From the NCBI RefSeq assembly GCF_916858675.1, contig NZ_CAKASM010000016.1:19686-83685 (forward strand): a stretch of 64,000 bases of DNA, in the 5' to 3' direction. Position numbers and translations under genes: made by a program. Source of the DNA: Sphingomonas sp. Leaf21. Lineage in GTDB: Bacteria > Pseudomonadota > Alphaproteobacteria > Sphingomonadales > Sphingomonadaceae. Within the stretch, counting starts at the first letter, position 1, and each line of letters begins with the position of its first letter. Below the pieces are notes generated by a model that ran no database searches, was not told the DNA's origin, and saw only the letters and a list, made by a program, of their open reading frames with translations. Positions 1 through 8,499 of the stretch are shown here, piece after piece.

Positions 1-75
1 CGCGGTTTGGCGCGTGTGAAAAATATTCTGGAAACCATGTCCGGTCGGGCCGCGATGGTGTCGTCAGCCTCATGA
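1..75 (+). CDS. Possible C-terminal tail of an upstream gene (partial)
   Basis: Frame 1 is open from the left edge to a TGA at 73-75 and would encode about 24 residues (ending MVSSAS). The stop lies 30 nt before the next gene, as expected for an upstream member of the same operon. There is too little sequence to identify a family. It could equally be chance reading through leader sequence. Confidence 0.25.
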   Translation, partial: RGLARVKNILETMSGRAAMVSSAS

Positions 76-105
76 ACATCATGTTTCGATGGGTGGGGTG
101 GGTTA

Positions 106-1005
106 ATGCTGCTCGATGCGGAAGGCGCGGCTTGGCGCAATGCCAGGGCCTGGGCCGATGCCGGCAAGACAGGATCGGCGTCGAGCTATGTCGCGCCGTG
201 CTGGACGATCATCGTGCCGTTCTTCAACGAAGAAGCCGAATTGACCGCGACGCTGGAAAGCCTGGCGCGGCAGACGCGGCGCTTTCGACTGGTCCTGGTC
301 GACAATGGCTCGCTCGACGCGAGTGTGCGGGTGGCGACCCGGGCGTGCGAACGGCTCGGGCTCGACCATCTCCTGCTGCATCAGGGGTTGCCGGGCAAGA
401 TCAACGCGTTGCAGCTTGGACTCGAGCATGTCCATACGCGCTTCGTCGCGACCTGCGACGCCGATACCCGCTATCCGATGACCTATCTTGCCGAAGCGCA
501 GGCACTGCTCGAACAGCCGGGCTGCGTGGTCGCGGGTGCCTATTTCATCGCGCCGGGCGATGGCGAGGCGGAGCGTCGGCGCGAGTCCGCGGCCATCCGG
601 CTGGCGGCACGACTGCTGCCCCGGCAATGCCATGCGGGCGGCGCGGGGCAGGCCTTCTGCACCAAGGCGTTGAAGGCGGCGGGCGGGTTCGATCCGCGCC
701 GCTGGAACTACGTGCTGGAGGATCATGAGGTGATCCACCGCGTGCTCCGCCACGGGACGATGCGTTACGCCGATGGTTTCTGGTGCACGCCGTCGGATCG
801 CGGGCGTGATCGGGAATCGATCCGTTGGACGCTCGCGGAACGCCTGTTGTACAGCGTGGCGGCGCCGTTCGCGGGCGACTGGTTCTTCTACCAATTTCTG
901 GCGCGGCGGCTGAAGGCGCGGCGGCTGACCACCGAACGGATGCGCGAAAAGGCCTATCAGAATCTGGCGGGAGTGGTGCGTGAACCGGCTTATTCTGTGC
1001 GCTGA
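106..1005 (+). CDS. Family 2 glycosyltransferase
   Basis: This 299-residue protein has a GT-A (GT2) fold. It probably transfers a sugar from a nucleotide-sugar donor at the inner face of the membrane. The N-terminal half shows the family pattern: a strand with IIVPFFNEEAEL at about residue 35, VLVDNGS at about 65, and a DxD-like metal site in TCDADTRYP at about 125. The ED of VLEDHEV near residue 205 matches the usual acceptor-site acid. No membrane helix is obvious. The gene overlaps the following deacetylase by 26 nt, so the two are probably co-translated. One may build and the other de-acetylate the same glycan; that pairing is inference. Donor and acceptor cannot be read from the sequence. 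Confidence 0.85.
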   Translation: MLLDAEGAAWRNARAWADAGKTGSASSYVAPCWTIIVPFFNEEAELTATLESLARQTRRFRLVLVDNGSLDASVRVATRACERLGLDHLLLHQGLPGKINALQLGLEHVHTRFVATCDADTRYPMTYLAEAQALLEQPGCVVAGAYFIAPGDGEAERRRESAAIRLAARLLPRQCHAGGAGQAFCTKALKAAGGFDPRRWNYVLEDHEVIHRVLRHGTMRYADGFWCTPSDRGRDRESIRWTLAERLLYSVAAPFAGDWFFYQFLARRLKARRLTTERMREKAYQNLAGVVREPAYSVR

Positions 1006-1780
1006 CGATTTCGCCTTTTCCACCGACGACAGTCGGGTCATCGCCGAGCTGCTTCGGGCTGGCAAGTTGAACGCCACGAGTTGCATGACCTTGCGCCCCA
1101 ATTGGGCGGAGGACAGCGCGATGCTGCGCGACCTGCCCGATACCGTGCAGATCGGGCTGCATCTCACCCTGACCGAGGAAGCGCCGATCCTGCCCAACGG
1201 TTTCACGCGCGACGGTGTGATGCCGGGGATCGATCCGCTGACCCGGCTCGCCGCGCGCGACCGGCTCGACGCGGCCGAGATCGTGCGCGAGGTGGAGGCG
1301 CAATTCGACCGGTTCGAAGCGGCGATGGGCCGTCCGCCCGCCTTTGTCGACGGGCATCAGCACGCGCATGCGCTGCCCGGCATTCGGTCGATCGTGCTGG
1401 CGATCACCCGCCACCGCGCCCCCGCCGCGTGGCTGCGGACCTGCGAGGATCGGGCGGTGGCGCTGCTCGCGCGCCCCTGGCGCGGCAAGGCGATCGGCAG
1501 CGCCTGGCACTCGCGTGGGCTCGCCGCATCGGCCAAGGCGTCGGGGCTTCGCTGCAATCGGGGATTCGCCGGGCATTATGGCTTCGACGGACGCTTCGCC
1601 CAGGCGCTGCCGCGCTTCCTCGATCGCGCGGGTCCCGATCATCTGGTGATGTGCCATCCCGGGGCGGGGACGCGAACCGGCGATGCGATCGCGGCGGCGC
1701 GGCGGGACGAGGCGGACGTCTTGCGCGCTGTTTCCATTTCCGACATGGCCGCGCGACGCGGGTTGGCCTTCGCCGCCTGA
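980..1780 (+). CDS. ChbG/HpnK (YdjC) family carbohydrate deacetylase
   Basis: The protein has 266 residues, close to the usual length of the ChbG/YdjC family. Members are metal-dependent deacetylases of N-acetylated sugars, such as ChbG on chitobiose or HpnK on hopanoid N-acetylglucosamine. The fold markers are visible: the N-terminal LCADDFAFS with its metal-binding Asp pair, GLHLTLTEE with a metal His at about residue 60, the FVDGHQHAH cluster at about residue 120, and a late CHPGAG. All expected metal ligands are present, so it should be active. Translational coupling to the glycosyltransferase (26-nt overlap) suggests it acts on the product of that enzyme. The substrate is unknown. Confidence 0.85.
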   Translation: MNRLILCADDFAFSTDDSRVIAELLRAGKLNATSCMTLRPNWAEDSAMLRDLPDTVQIGLHLTLTEEAPILPNGFTRDGVMPGIDPLTRLAARDRLDAAEIVREVEAQFDRFEAAMGRPPAFVDGHQHAHALPGIRSIVLAITRHRAPAAWLRTCEDRAVALLARPWRGKAIGSAWHSRGLAASAKASGLRCNRGFAGHYGFDGRFAQALPRFLDRAGPDHLVMCHPGAGTRTGDAIAAARRDEADVLRAVSISDMAARRGLAFAA

Positions 1781-1795
1781 CAAGAGGGCGGTGGT

Positions 1796-2347
1796 TTGGG
1801 CGATACGGGTCTGGAAGGCCAGTTCATGGAGGCGCGGCCGCTGCTGCGTCGCCTGTTGGCGGCCCGGCTCGGTTCGGCCGACGAGGCCGAAGATGCGCTG
1901 CAGGACCTTTGGCTCCGCGTATCGGGGATGCAGGGCGGCCATGTCGAGCAGCCGATCCCCTTCCTCTGTCGCATGGCGACCAATCTGGCGACCGACCGCC
2001 GTATCGCCGCCGCCCGGCGCGGCGCGCGCGAAGGGGCCTGGGAGGACGTGCAGCCGCAGTCGGAGGAATATGCCGATCCCGAACGCATCGTCGCTGGCCG
2101 CCACGAACTGGCACGGGCCCATGCCCGGATCGCCGAGATGCCCGAACGGATGCGCCGCGCCTTCACGCTGTTCCGCTTCGAGGAGATGCCGCAGCGGAGC
2201 ATCGCGGAGGACATGGGCATCACGGTCAGCGCGGTCGAGAAGCTGCTGCGGCGGGCCTATCATTTTTTACAGGAAAATGATGGAGTAGGGGGTGCGGATC
2301 GAGCGGACCGGTATCGTCCTGGTCATGAAAGGAGCGCGGACAGGTGA
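1796..2347 (+). CDS. ECF-family RNA polymerase sigma factor (FecI-like)
   Basis: A 183-residue sigma-70 family factor of the extracytoplasmic-function group. Region 2 covers about residues 12-70 (DEAEDALQDLWLRV, then FLCRMATNLATDRR). Region 4 covers about 105-165, with the recognition helix in RSIAEDMGITVSAVEKLL. Regions 1 and 3 are absent, as in all ECF factors. The TTG at 1796 follows AAGAGGGCG; an ATG at 1826 is the alternative start. It overlaps the FecR gene by GTGA (2344-2347). With the receptor after that, this is the FecI-FecR-FecA layout, in which ligand at the outer-membrane receptor releases the sigma factor. Its target promoter is probably that of the downstream receptor. Confidence 0.9.
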   Translation: MGDTGLEGQFMEARPLLRRLLAARLGSADEAEDALQDLWLRVSGMQGGHVEQPIPFLCRMATNLATDRRIAAARRGAREGAWEDVQPQSEEYADPERIVAGRHELARAHARIAEMPERMRRAFTLFRFEEMPQRSIAEDMGITVSAVEKLLRRAYHFLQENDGVGGADRADRYRPGHERSADR

Positions 2348-3306
2348 CGCGTGAGGAGCAGGCGATCGACTGGCACGTCCGGCAGCGCGAGATGAGCGCC
2401 GCCGAATGGGAGGCTTTTGCCAAGTGGCTGGAGGACAGCCCGGCCAATGCGCGCGCCTATGACGCGGTCGCAATGGCCGATGCGCTGCTGGTCGCCCCTC
2501 CCGTGATGGTCGAGCCCGTATCGGTCGCTGACGCCGCACCGGTGACCGAAGCACCGGTGACCGAGGCGGCCAACGACAACCGGGGGTGGGGGCGTTGGTG
2601 GCTGGTCGGCGGGGTCGCGGCGGCGGTGGCGGCGATATCGGCACCGACGCTGTTGCACCATGGCCCCGATATGCGGGTGGAGCAGACCCGTCCCGGCGAA
2701 ACCCGCGAGATCGCGCTCGGCGACGGTACGCGGATCGATCTGGCGGGGGGCTCGCGGCTTCGTTACGACCGAAACGACCACCGCGTCGCCACGCTGGAAG
2801 ACGGGCAGGCGCTGTTTCATGTCCGGCACGATGCGGCTGCGCCCTTCGAACTCCATTCGGGTTCGGTCGTCATCCGCGACATGGGCACCGTGTTCGACGT
2901 GCGTCGCTCCGGGGGGAATCTGGATGTCGCCGTGGCCGAGGGCGCGGTGACGCTGGTGTCTCCGGGGCAGGCGGTCGGCCTGACCGCCGGGCAGGGCGTC
3001 CGGCTGGACGAAGGGCAGCGCCGGCTGCGTCGCATCGCTGTCGATCCTGCCACGGTCGGCGGCTGGCGCGGCGGGCTGCTCGATTTCGAGAGCGAGACGG
3101 TCGGGGCGATTGCCGCACGATTGCAATCCGCCTATGGCGTGCGCGTCGCGGTGGAGGGGCCACTGGTCGACCGCAGCGTCACGGGTGTCGTGCGGTTGAC
3201 GGGCGATGCCGGACAGGATGTGCCCCGCCTCGCGAAGCTGATCGGAGCGGAGTGGCGCCAGAGCGGTGGGGACTGGATTTTGCGGGCGTCGGACGGGGAT
3301 CGTTGA
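2344..3306 (+). CDS. FecR-type anti-sigma factor / transmembrane signal transducer
   Basis: 320 residues. An N-terminal cytoplasmic helical region (DUF4880-like, about 1-45, with AFAKWLEDSPANARAYD) should hold the sigma factor. A single membrane span lies at about 85-104. The periplasmic FecR domain follows (about 110-240, with TREIALGDGTRIDL and DMGTVFDVR). The C-terminal 70 residues look like the STN-like fold that ends many FecR proteins and contacts the receptor. The GTG start overlaps the sigma-factor stop by 4 nt, and the receptor start overlaps this gene's 3' end. Length and domain order are normal. FecR proteins can act as both brake and co-activator of their sigma factor; which applies here is not visible. 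Confidence 0.9.
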   Translation: MTREEQAIDWHVRQREMSAAEWEAFAKWLEDSPANARAYDAVAMADALLVAPPVMVEPVSVADAAPVTEAPVTEAANDNRGWGRWWLVGGVAAAVAAISAPTLLHHGPDMRVEQTRPGETREIALGDGTRIDLAGGSRLRYDRNDHRVATLEDGQALFHVRHDAAAPFELHSGSVVIRDMGTVFDVRRSGGNLDVAVAEGAVTLVSPGQAVGLTAGQGVRLDEGQRRLRRIAVDPATVGGWRGGLLDFESETVGAIAARLQSAYGVRVAVEGPLVDRSVTGVVRLTGDAGQDVPRLAKLIGAEWRQSGGDWILRASDGDR

Positions 3307-5644
3307 TCGCGGCCTTTTGGTCGCGCTCTGCCTCGTCATGCCTTTCGCGGCCCCGGCGCGCGCGGCGCCCGTCATGCCCGCACGCCGGATCATCCTCGCC
3401 CCGACGACGCTCGATTTCGCATTGCGGGAACTGGCGCGACAGGGCGGCATCACCGTCGTCGCGACCGACGATCGCCTGAGAACGGTCAAGACCCGCGCGC
3501 TGAGCACCGACCGTCCACCCGCTGAGGCGCTCAAGCGATTGCTGCGCGGCACCGGCTATAGCGCGGTCGCGATCGACGCCGACAGTTTCCGCGTCGTCGG
3601 GGCGCCGCTCCGCCGCAGATCGCCGCCACCCGCCCGGCCTGCCATGCCGCCGCCATCGGGCAATGCGCAGGACATCATCGTTACCGCCAGCAAGCAGGGC
3701 ACCGAACTCGCCCGCTATCCGGGCAGCGTCTCCGTCATCGGGCGCGGCGTCACCATTCCCACGGGGTCTGTCGACCTGAGCGACGTCGCGAGCCAGACCC
3801 CGATCCTACAGACCACCGCGCTCGGCCCCGGCCGCAACAAGCTCTTCATTCGCGGCATCGCCGACAGCAGCTTCAACGGCGCGACCGAGTCCACCGCCAG
3901 CCTGTATCTGGACGAGGTGCAGATCGCCTTTGCCGGACCCGATCCGGGGTTGCGGCTCTATGATATCGGCGAAGTGGAGATCGCGGAGGGGCCGCAGGGG
4001 GCGCTCCACGGCTCGGGCGCGATCGGCGGCATCGTGCGGCTGACCTCCAATCCGGTGTCGCTCGACCGTGACGGCGGACGGCTGGAATGGGGCGGCGGGC
4101 TGACCGAGCATGGCGCGCCGAGCGGCGATGTCGCGGGTGTGGCCAACACGGTCCTGATCCCCGGCACGCTCGGCTTGCGCGTGGTCGGCTATCATGCGGT
4201 CGATGGCGGCTATATCGACAATGGCCGGACCGGGGCGACGGACATCAACCGCGTGCTGGCCAGCGGTGGTCGGGCCGCGCTGCGCTGGGAGGTGGGCGAC
4301 GGATGGCGCGCCGAGCTGGGCGGCGGGATGCAGGCGATCGTCGCGCGCGACGCACAATATGTGCTGAGCGAGGACGTGCTGGTCACCCGCGCCGCGATCG
4401 CGCAGCCCTATTGGAGTGACATGACGTTCGGCCGCCTGGTGCTGACCCGGAACTGGGCGAGCGGCCTGGAATTCGTGTCGGCGACGGGACTGGTCCAGGG
4501 CGGATCGTTCGAGCAGTTCGATGCCAGCACCCTGGGCGGCAGCCAATCCTATCAGCTCGACGGATCGAAGACGCTGTTCACGCACGAAAGCCGATTGTCG
4601 CGACGCCTGGCCGGGGGCGGATCCTGGGTCGTCGGCATCAATCTGGTGTCGGACCAGTCGGTCATGGGGCGGTCGTTGACCGCGCGGGCGGGGGTTCGGC
4701 CGGTCATCGGCGTGACGAACCTGACGCGCAGCGGTGCCCTCTTCGCGGAGGCGACGCGTCCGCTGAGCGAGGCGCTGTCTGTGACGTTGGGCGGCCGGGT
4801 GACGGCCGCGCGGGTCGATGGCGAGCCGTCGATCACGCCGCGAAGCGGGCGCTACGTCCGGGGGCGGTCGACGACCCGTGTCGACCCGACCTTCGGCTTT
4901 TCCTGGCTGCTCGCGCCGGAATGGAGCCTGTTCGGACGCTATCAGTCGGGCTTCCGGACCGGCGGTCTCGCGGTCGCGGCAGGCGTGGGGCGGGTCGCCA
5001 ATTTCGAGTCCGACTCGATCCAGATGGTCGAGCTTGGCCTGCGTCATCTGCGTCGCGGGACCACGGGCCTGTCCGCCTCGTTCAGCCTGTCGCATGCGCG
5101 CTGGACGGCGATCCAGGCCGATCTGCTCAATCGATCGGGGCAGCCGGTGACCGGCAACATCGGCGACGCGCGCGTCGACGCGCTGGAGGGATGGCTGGAA
5201 TGGGTGCCGCAGCGGGACTGGCATCTGACGGCGGCCTTTTTCGTGACCGACAATGCGGTGACCGGCGCGACCGCAGCGCTCAGCCGCGCGCGCAACCGGC
5301 GCCTGCCCGAAACGCCCAGCGTCTCGGGTCGATTGGGCGTGGTCCGCGATTTTCGGGTGTCGCCCGAACTGACCGTGTCGGCGCGCGCCGACGCGTCCTT
5401 TGTCGGTCCATCGGTGCTGGGCGTGGGGGACATGCTCGACGCGCGACAGGGGGGATATGGCGTCGGCAATCTGTCGCTGACCGCGCGCAAGGGCCGCTAT
5501 TCGCTGGCCGCGACGCTCGACAACGTGCTCGACGCGTATGGCAATCGCTTCGCCTATGGCAACCCGTTCCTGCTCGGACGGCGAAACGTCTCGACGCCGG
5601 TCAGGCCGAGGACGGTCGGCGTGCGGATGGGCGTCGACTTGTGA
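3266..5644 (+). CDS. TonB-dependent receptor with N-terminal STN signalling domain
   Basis: A 792-residue outer-membrane transducer. A signal peptide ends near PARAA, and an STN domain follows at about residues 40-110 (LDFALRELARQGGITVV). A TonB-box-like DIIVTASK precedes the plug at about 125-260. The rest is a 22-strand barrel. The C-terminus is VDL, not the usual aromatic residue. The GTG at 3266 overlaps fecR by 41 nt; a TTG at 3317 would remove the positively charged n-region, so 3266 is preferred. The STN domain marks it as a surface-signalling receptor paired with the sigma/FecR genes upstream. Such systems usually take up siderophores, but here it lies next to glycan genes, so the ligand is open. 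Its 3' end overlaps the convergent glycosyltransferase by 44 nt. Confidence 0.88.
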   Translation: MGTGFCGRRTGIVDRGLLVALCLVMPFAAPARAAPVMPARRIILAPTTLDFALRELARQGGITVVATDDRLRTVKTRALSTDRPPAEALKRLLRGTGYSAVAIDADSFRVVGAPLRRRSPPPARPAMPPPSGNAQDIIVTASKQGTELARYPGSVSVIGRGVTIPTGSVDLSDVASQTPILQTTALGPGRNKLFIRGIADSSFNGATESTASLYLDEVQIAFAGPDPGLRLYDIGEVEIAEGPQGALHGSGAIGGIVRLTSNPVSLDRDGGRLEWGGGLTEHGAPSGDVAGVANTVLIPGTLGLRVVGYHAVDGGYIDNGRTGATDINRVLASGGRAALRWEVGDGWRAELGGGMQAIVARDAQYVLSEDVLVTRAAIAQPYWSDMTFGRLVLTRNWASGLEFVSATGLVQGGSFEQFDASTLGGSQSYQLDGSKTLFTHESRLSRRLAGGGSWVVGINLVSDQSVMGRSLTARAGVRPVIGVTNLTRSGALFAEATRPLSEALSVTLGGRVTAARVDGEPSITPRSGRYVRGRSTTRVDPTFGFSWLLAPEWSLFGRYQSGFRTGGLAVAAGVGRVANFESDSIQMVELGLRHLRRGTTGLSASFSLSHARWTAIQADLLNRSGQPVTGNIGDARVDALEGWLEWVPQRDWHLTAAFFVTDNAVTGATAALSRARNRRLPETPSVSGRLGVVRDFRVSPELTVSARADASFVGPSVLGVGDMLDARQGGYGVGNLSLTARKGRYSLAATLDNVLDAYGNRFAYGNPFLLGRRNVSTPVRPRTVGVRMGVDL

Positions 5645-6518
5645 TCGCCACGCGCGCATAGGCGACGAAGCCCGCCAGCACGTGACGCAGGCGAAAGGCG
5701 TGGAAATGGCGGATCGCCGGGACCGGCCCGGTGAAGCGCAGTCGCAGATTGCGGATGTCGTCGCGCAGCCACCGGCCGATCCGCCGGTCGCTCCACAGAT
5801 GCTTGGCGTATAGCGCGCCGTCGCCAAAGCCATATCCCGCCAGCAGCGCGACGGCCTCCGGCTCATGGCGCCTGCCGTGATGATGATCGACGACGAAGCG
5901 GGGATCGTAGAGGACGGGAATGCCCGCCGCCTGCGCACGGAACAGGAAGTCGGTGTCCTCGGCGGCCCGAAACGGCGCGCCCGCGCCGAACCGTTCATCG
6001 AACGGCCCGACCATCGCGCGAACCTCGGCGCTGAAGGCGAGATTGGCGCCCATGACGAAGCCGCCGGGGAAGCCGTCCGGGTCCGCCGTCATCGGATGAT
6101 CCTCCAGCTTGACGGTCACCGGCAGGTCCCCCGGATCGCCGAGCAGGATGCGGCCGCCGATGATGGCCGGGGCGGAGATCCCGGCAAAGGCCGCAGCCAG
6201 CGCCTGGAAATAGTCGGGATGCAGGACGCAGTCGTCGTCGGTCATCGCGATGATCCGACCACGCGCCGCCGCCAGCGCCATGTTGCGCGCCCGCGACAGG
6301 CCGGGATGCGGCTCGAACAGAAGACGGATGGTGAAGTTGCGATCGGTCGCCCAGCGGCGGATCATCCCGGCCGTACCGTCGGTCGATCCATTGTCGACCA
6401 GGATCAATTCCAGCCGATCGGCCCCGCCCCAGGCTACGCCCCGCGCGACCGACTCGAGCGTCGCGGAGAGGCTGTCGCGGCGGTTGCGCGTGCAGATCAG
6501 CAGGCTGATGTCGATCAT
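5601..6518 (-). CDS. Family 2 glycosyltransferase (last gene of six-gene glycan operon)
   Basis: A 305-residue GT-A glycosyltransferase. ISLLICTRNRRDSL at the N-terminus and LILVDNGSTDGT at about residue 38 form the nucleotide-sugar pocket. The metal-binding acids are in AMTDDDCVLHPDY at about 92. AEDTDFLFRAQ at about 190 carries the usual ED catalytic-base region. The C-terminal tail is basic and may lie against the membrane. Its start overlaps the pyruvyltransferase stop by TCAT (6515-6518), and its own stop lies inside the 3' end of the convergent receptor gene. Linkage and acceptor cannot be assigned. Confidence 0.85.
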   Translation of the reverse strand: MIDISLLICTRNRRDSLSATLESVARGVAWGGADRLELILVDNGSTDGTAGMIRRWATDRNFTIRLLFEPHPGLSRARNMALAAARGRIIAMTDDDCVLHPDYFQALAAAFAGISAPAIIGGRILLGDPGDLPVTVKLEDHPMTADPDGFPGGFVMGANLAFSAEVRAMVGPFDERFGAGAPFRAAEDTDFLFRAQAAGIPVLYDPRFVVDHHHGRRHEPEAVALLAGYGFGDGALYAKHLWSDRRIGRWLRDDIRNLRLRFTGPVPAIRHFHAFRLRHVLAGFVAYARVAITSRRPSARRPSSA

Positions 6519-7426
6519 CGCGCCATCATCGCCGCCGCCTCCGCCGGGCCATGCGCCTGCCGGACGAGCGGGCTGTCATGCGTCCAGCTCCCGATATAGG
6601 CGCCGACCTTGCCATAGTCATTGTCGAGCACGACGTGCGGCAGTCCCAGCAGCACCGACAGGATATGGCCGTGAAGCCTGTCGGTCACGACCCCCCGACC
6701 GCGCGACAGCAGGCGGAGGCCACGCTCGACGCGGATACGCGCCCGCGTCAGCGGATCGGTGGCGTTGACGGGCGGCTCGTCCAGCCAGTCGAGCTTCACG
6801 CTTCGCGGCAGGGTGGACAATGGCGCGTCGTCCCGCGCCACCCGCTCCGCATCGGTACGCATCAGCATCAGCCAGTCGCAATCGGGCTCGACCGGGCGCG
6901 TCAGCGGACCCAGGCCGAAGGCGGAGTCCGGCGCCAGCGCGACCGTACAGTCGAAATATCGGGTCGCGAGCGCCAGGCTCGGCGAGTCGCGGACATGGAG
7001 GTGGAAATCGGGATGCCCCGCCACGACCCGCGCGAAGCGGTCGCGCGCGCCTGGCTGGCGGAAGTGGATCGACTGGGGCAACTGGACGACGCGGCGATCG
7101 CGGAAGCGGGTCAGGATCGCCTCGCGAACATGCTGATGATGCGGCCAGATATCGCCCAGATTGCCGCCGCCGTGGATCAGGATCGGTCCGGTCGGACAGG
7201 CGCGGCGCAGCGCTTCGTCGTCGAAATCGTCCCAGCGGCAGACATAGGCCGGATCGCCCGCCCCCACGGCATGGAGGCAGGCCATCTCGCCCGCCCAGAT
7301 CGCGCTGTCGCCGACATTGGGATGATCGGGAAAGTCGACCAGGGCATAGGGCTCGCCGGGTCGGACATGGCGGCGATACAGGTCGTGGAGGCGCGTTTGC
7401 TGGCGTTCGATGACGTCGTCGGTCAT
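6515..7426 (-). CDS. Polysaccharide pyruvyl transferase family protein
   Basis: 303 residues. The family adds ketal-linked pyruvate from phosphoenolpyruvate to sugars of exopolysaccharides and cell-wall glycans (CsaB, ExoV/GumL type). Recognisable blocks are HPNVGDSAIWAGE near residue 34, ILIHGGGNLGDIWP near 83, VVTDRLHGHILSVLLG near 245 and LDNDYGKVGAY near 270. The GDSAIW and TDRLHGH blocks are the most conserved in the family. The ATG at 7424-7426 is chosen because it overlaps the preceding stop by 4 nt; the frame remains open further upstream but there it is antisense-like sequence. Its place among four glycosyltransferases suggests a pyruvylated, hence acidic, surface or secreted glycan. 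Confidence 0.88.
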   Translation of the reverse strand: MTDDVIERQQTRLHDLYRRHVRPGEPYALVDFPDHPNVGDSAIWAGEMACLHAVGAGDPAYVCRWDDFDDEALRRACPTGPILIHGGGNLGDIWPHHQHVREAILTRFRDRRVVQLPQSIHFRQPGARDRFARVVAGHPDFHLHVRDSPSLALATRYFDCTVALAPDSAFGLGPLTRPVEPDCDWLMLMRTDAERVARDDAPLSTLPRSVKLDWLDEPPVNATDPLTRARIRVERGLRLLSRGRGVVTDRLHGHILSVLLGLPHVVLDNDYGKVGAYIGSWTHDSPLVRQAHGPAEAAAMMAR

Positions 7427-8499
7427 GCGGCGATGGCACTCGGCGTCGCGGCGCGGACCTGCGCGTAGAGCGCCTCGCATCGATCGAGCCACAGGTCGCG
7501 CGCGAAATGCGTCTCCACCCGCTGTCGCGCGACGCTGCGCGGGATTTCGATCGCCGCGCGGATCGCCTCTGCCAGCGCGACGCTGTCGCCCGCTGGCGCG
7601 ATGCATCCGGCTTCGCCAACCACCTCGCGCGCCGCGCCCTGGTCGAAGGCGGCGATCGGCAGGCCGCACGCCATCGCCTCGATCGCGACCAGCCCGAACG
7701 GCTCGTCCCAGCACGGCGTGAACAGATAGACCGACGCGCGGCCCAATTCGGCCGCCAGGCCCGCGCCGTCGAGGTGTCCGCCATAGCGGATCGCGCCGCC
7801 CAGCCGGGGCTCCACCTCCGCCGCCCAATAGTCCGGATCCTCGATCGCGCCGAACAGGGTCAGCGGAACACCCGCGATCCGCGCCGCCTCGATCGCCAGA
7901 TGCGTGCCCTTGTTGGGGGTCACGCGACCGCACCATATCGCCTCGCCATTGCCGGTCGGGGCGAAGGGCCAGGCGGCGGGGTCGATCGCATTGTGCAGCA
8001 CCGACGCCTCGGGCGGCGCGCCCTCCGGCCACCAGGCGCGCATCTGGCTTTCGGACGTCACGGTCAGGCGATGGCGCGGCGCGGGACTCGTCCGAACGAA
8101 GTGATGCAGCGCGTCATAGGGCGGCACGTGCAGCGAGGTGACGGTCGGCGTCACGGCGGTGCGGCGCGGCTCCAGCGGAAAGCGGTGCAGGCTGTTGTTG
8201 TGCACCACATCGAATCCGCCGCGCGCGATACGGTCGCAGGCCTGGGCATAGCCCGCATCGACATGCGCGATCAGCTCGGGCTTGCCGCGATGCTCGGCCC
8301 AGGGGAACACCGCTTCGTAATGGACCGGCAGGACCGGATCGATGGTGAAGCGCGGATCGCTGTCGCCGCTGGCGAACAGCACCACCTCATGCCCGCGCGC
8401 CGCCAGCCCCTCGGCCAGATACCAGCCATGTGCCTCCATACCGCCCAGAAAGGGCTGGCGGATGGGCTGGCGGACATGCGCGAGCAGCGCGATTCTCAT
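7423..8499 (-). CDS. GT4-family glycosyltransferase
   Basis: 358 residues with a GT-B fold. The N-terminal domain opens with MRIALLAHVRQP and contains GGMEAHGWYLAEGLAARGHEV, a glycine-rich acceptor-side loop typical of GT4. The C-terminal donor domain contains WCGRVTPNKGTHLAIEAA at about residue 195 and the EPFGLVAIEAMACGLP block at about 280, with the EX7E pair that holds the donor phosphate and sugar. It is a retaining enzyme by family rule. Four-nucleotide TCAT overlaps join it to both neighbours (8496-8499 and 7423-7426). Donor is unknown. Confidence 0.88.
   Translation of the reverse strand: MRIALLAHVRQPIRQPFLGGMEAHGWYLAEGLAARGHEVVLFASGDSDPRFTIDPVLPVHYEAVFPWAEHRGKPELIAHVDAGYAQACDRIARGGFDVVHNNSLHRFPLEPRRTAVTPTVTSLHVPPYDALHHFVRTSPAPRHRLTVTSESQMRAWWPEGAPPEASVLHNAIDPAAWPFAPTGNGEAIWCGRVTPNKGTHLAIEAARIAGVPLTLFGAIEDPDYWAAEVEPRLGGAIRYGGHLDGAGLAAELGRASVYLFTPCWDEPFGLVAIEAMACGLPIAAFDQGAAREVVGEAGCIAPAGDSVALAEAIRAAIEIPRSVARQRVETHFARDLWLDRCEALYAQVRAATPSAIAA

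Noticed and set aside
7427..8032. 5' extension of the pyruvyltransferase frame
   Set aside because: The upstream part lies entirely inside the GT4 gene in another frame and has no homology features; the internal ATG gives the ATGA overlap and the full family domain. The same argument was used to shorten the GT4, GT2, MurG-like, GH29, GH125, GH3, nagE and GH2 galactosidase frames.
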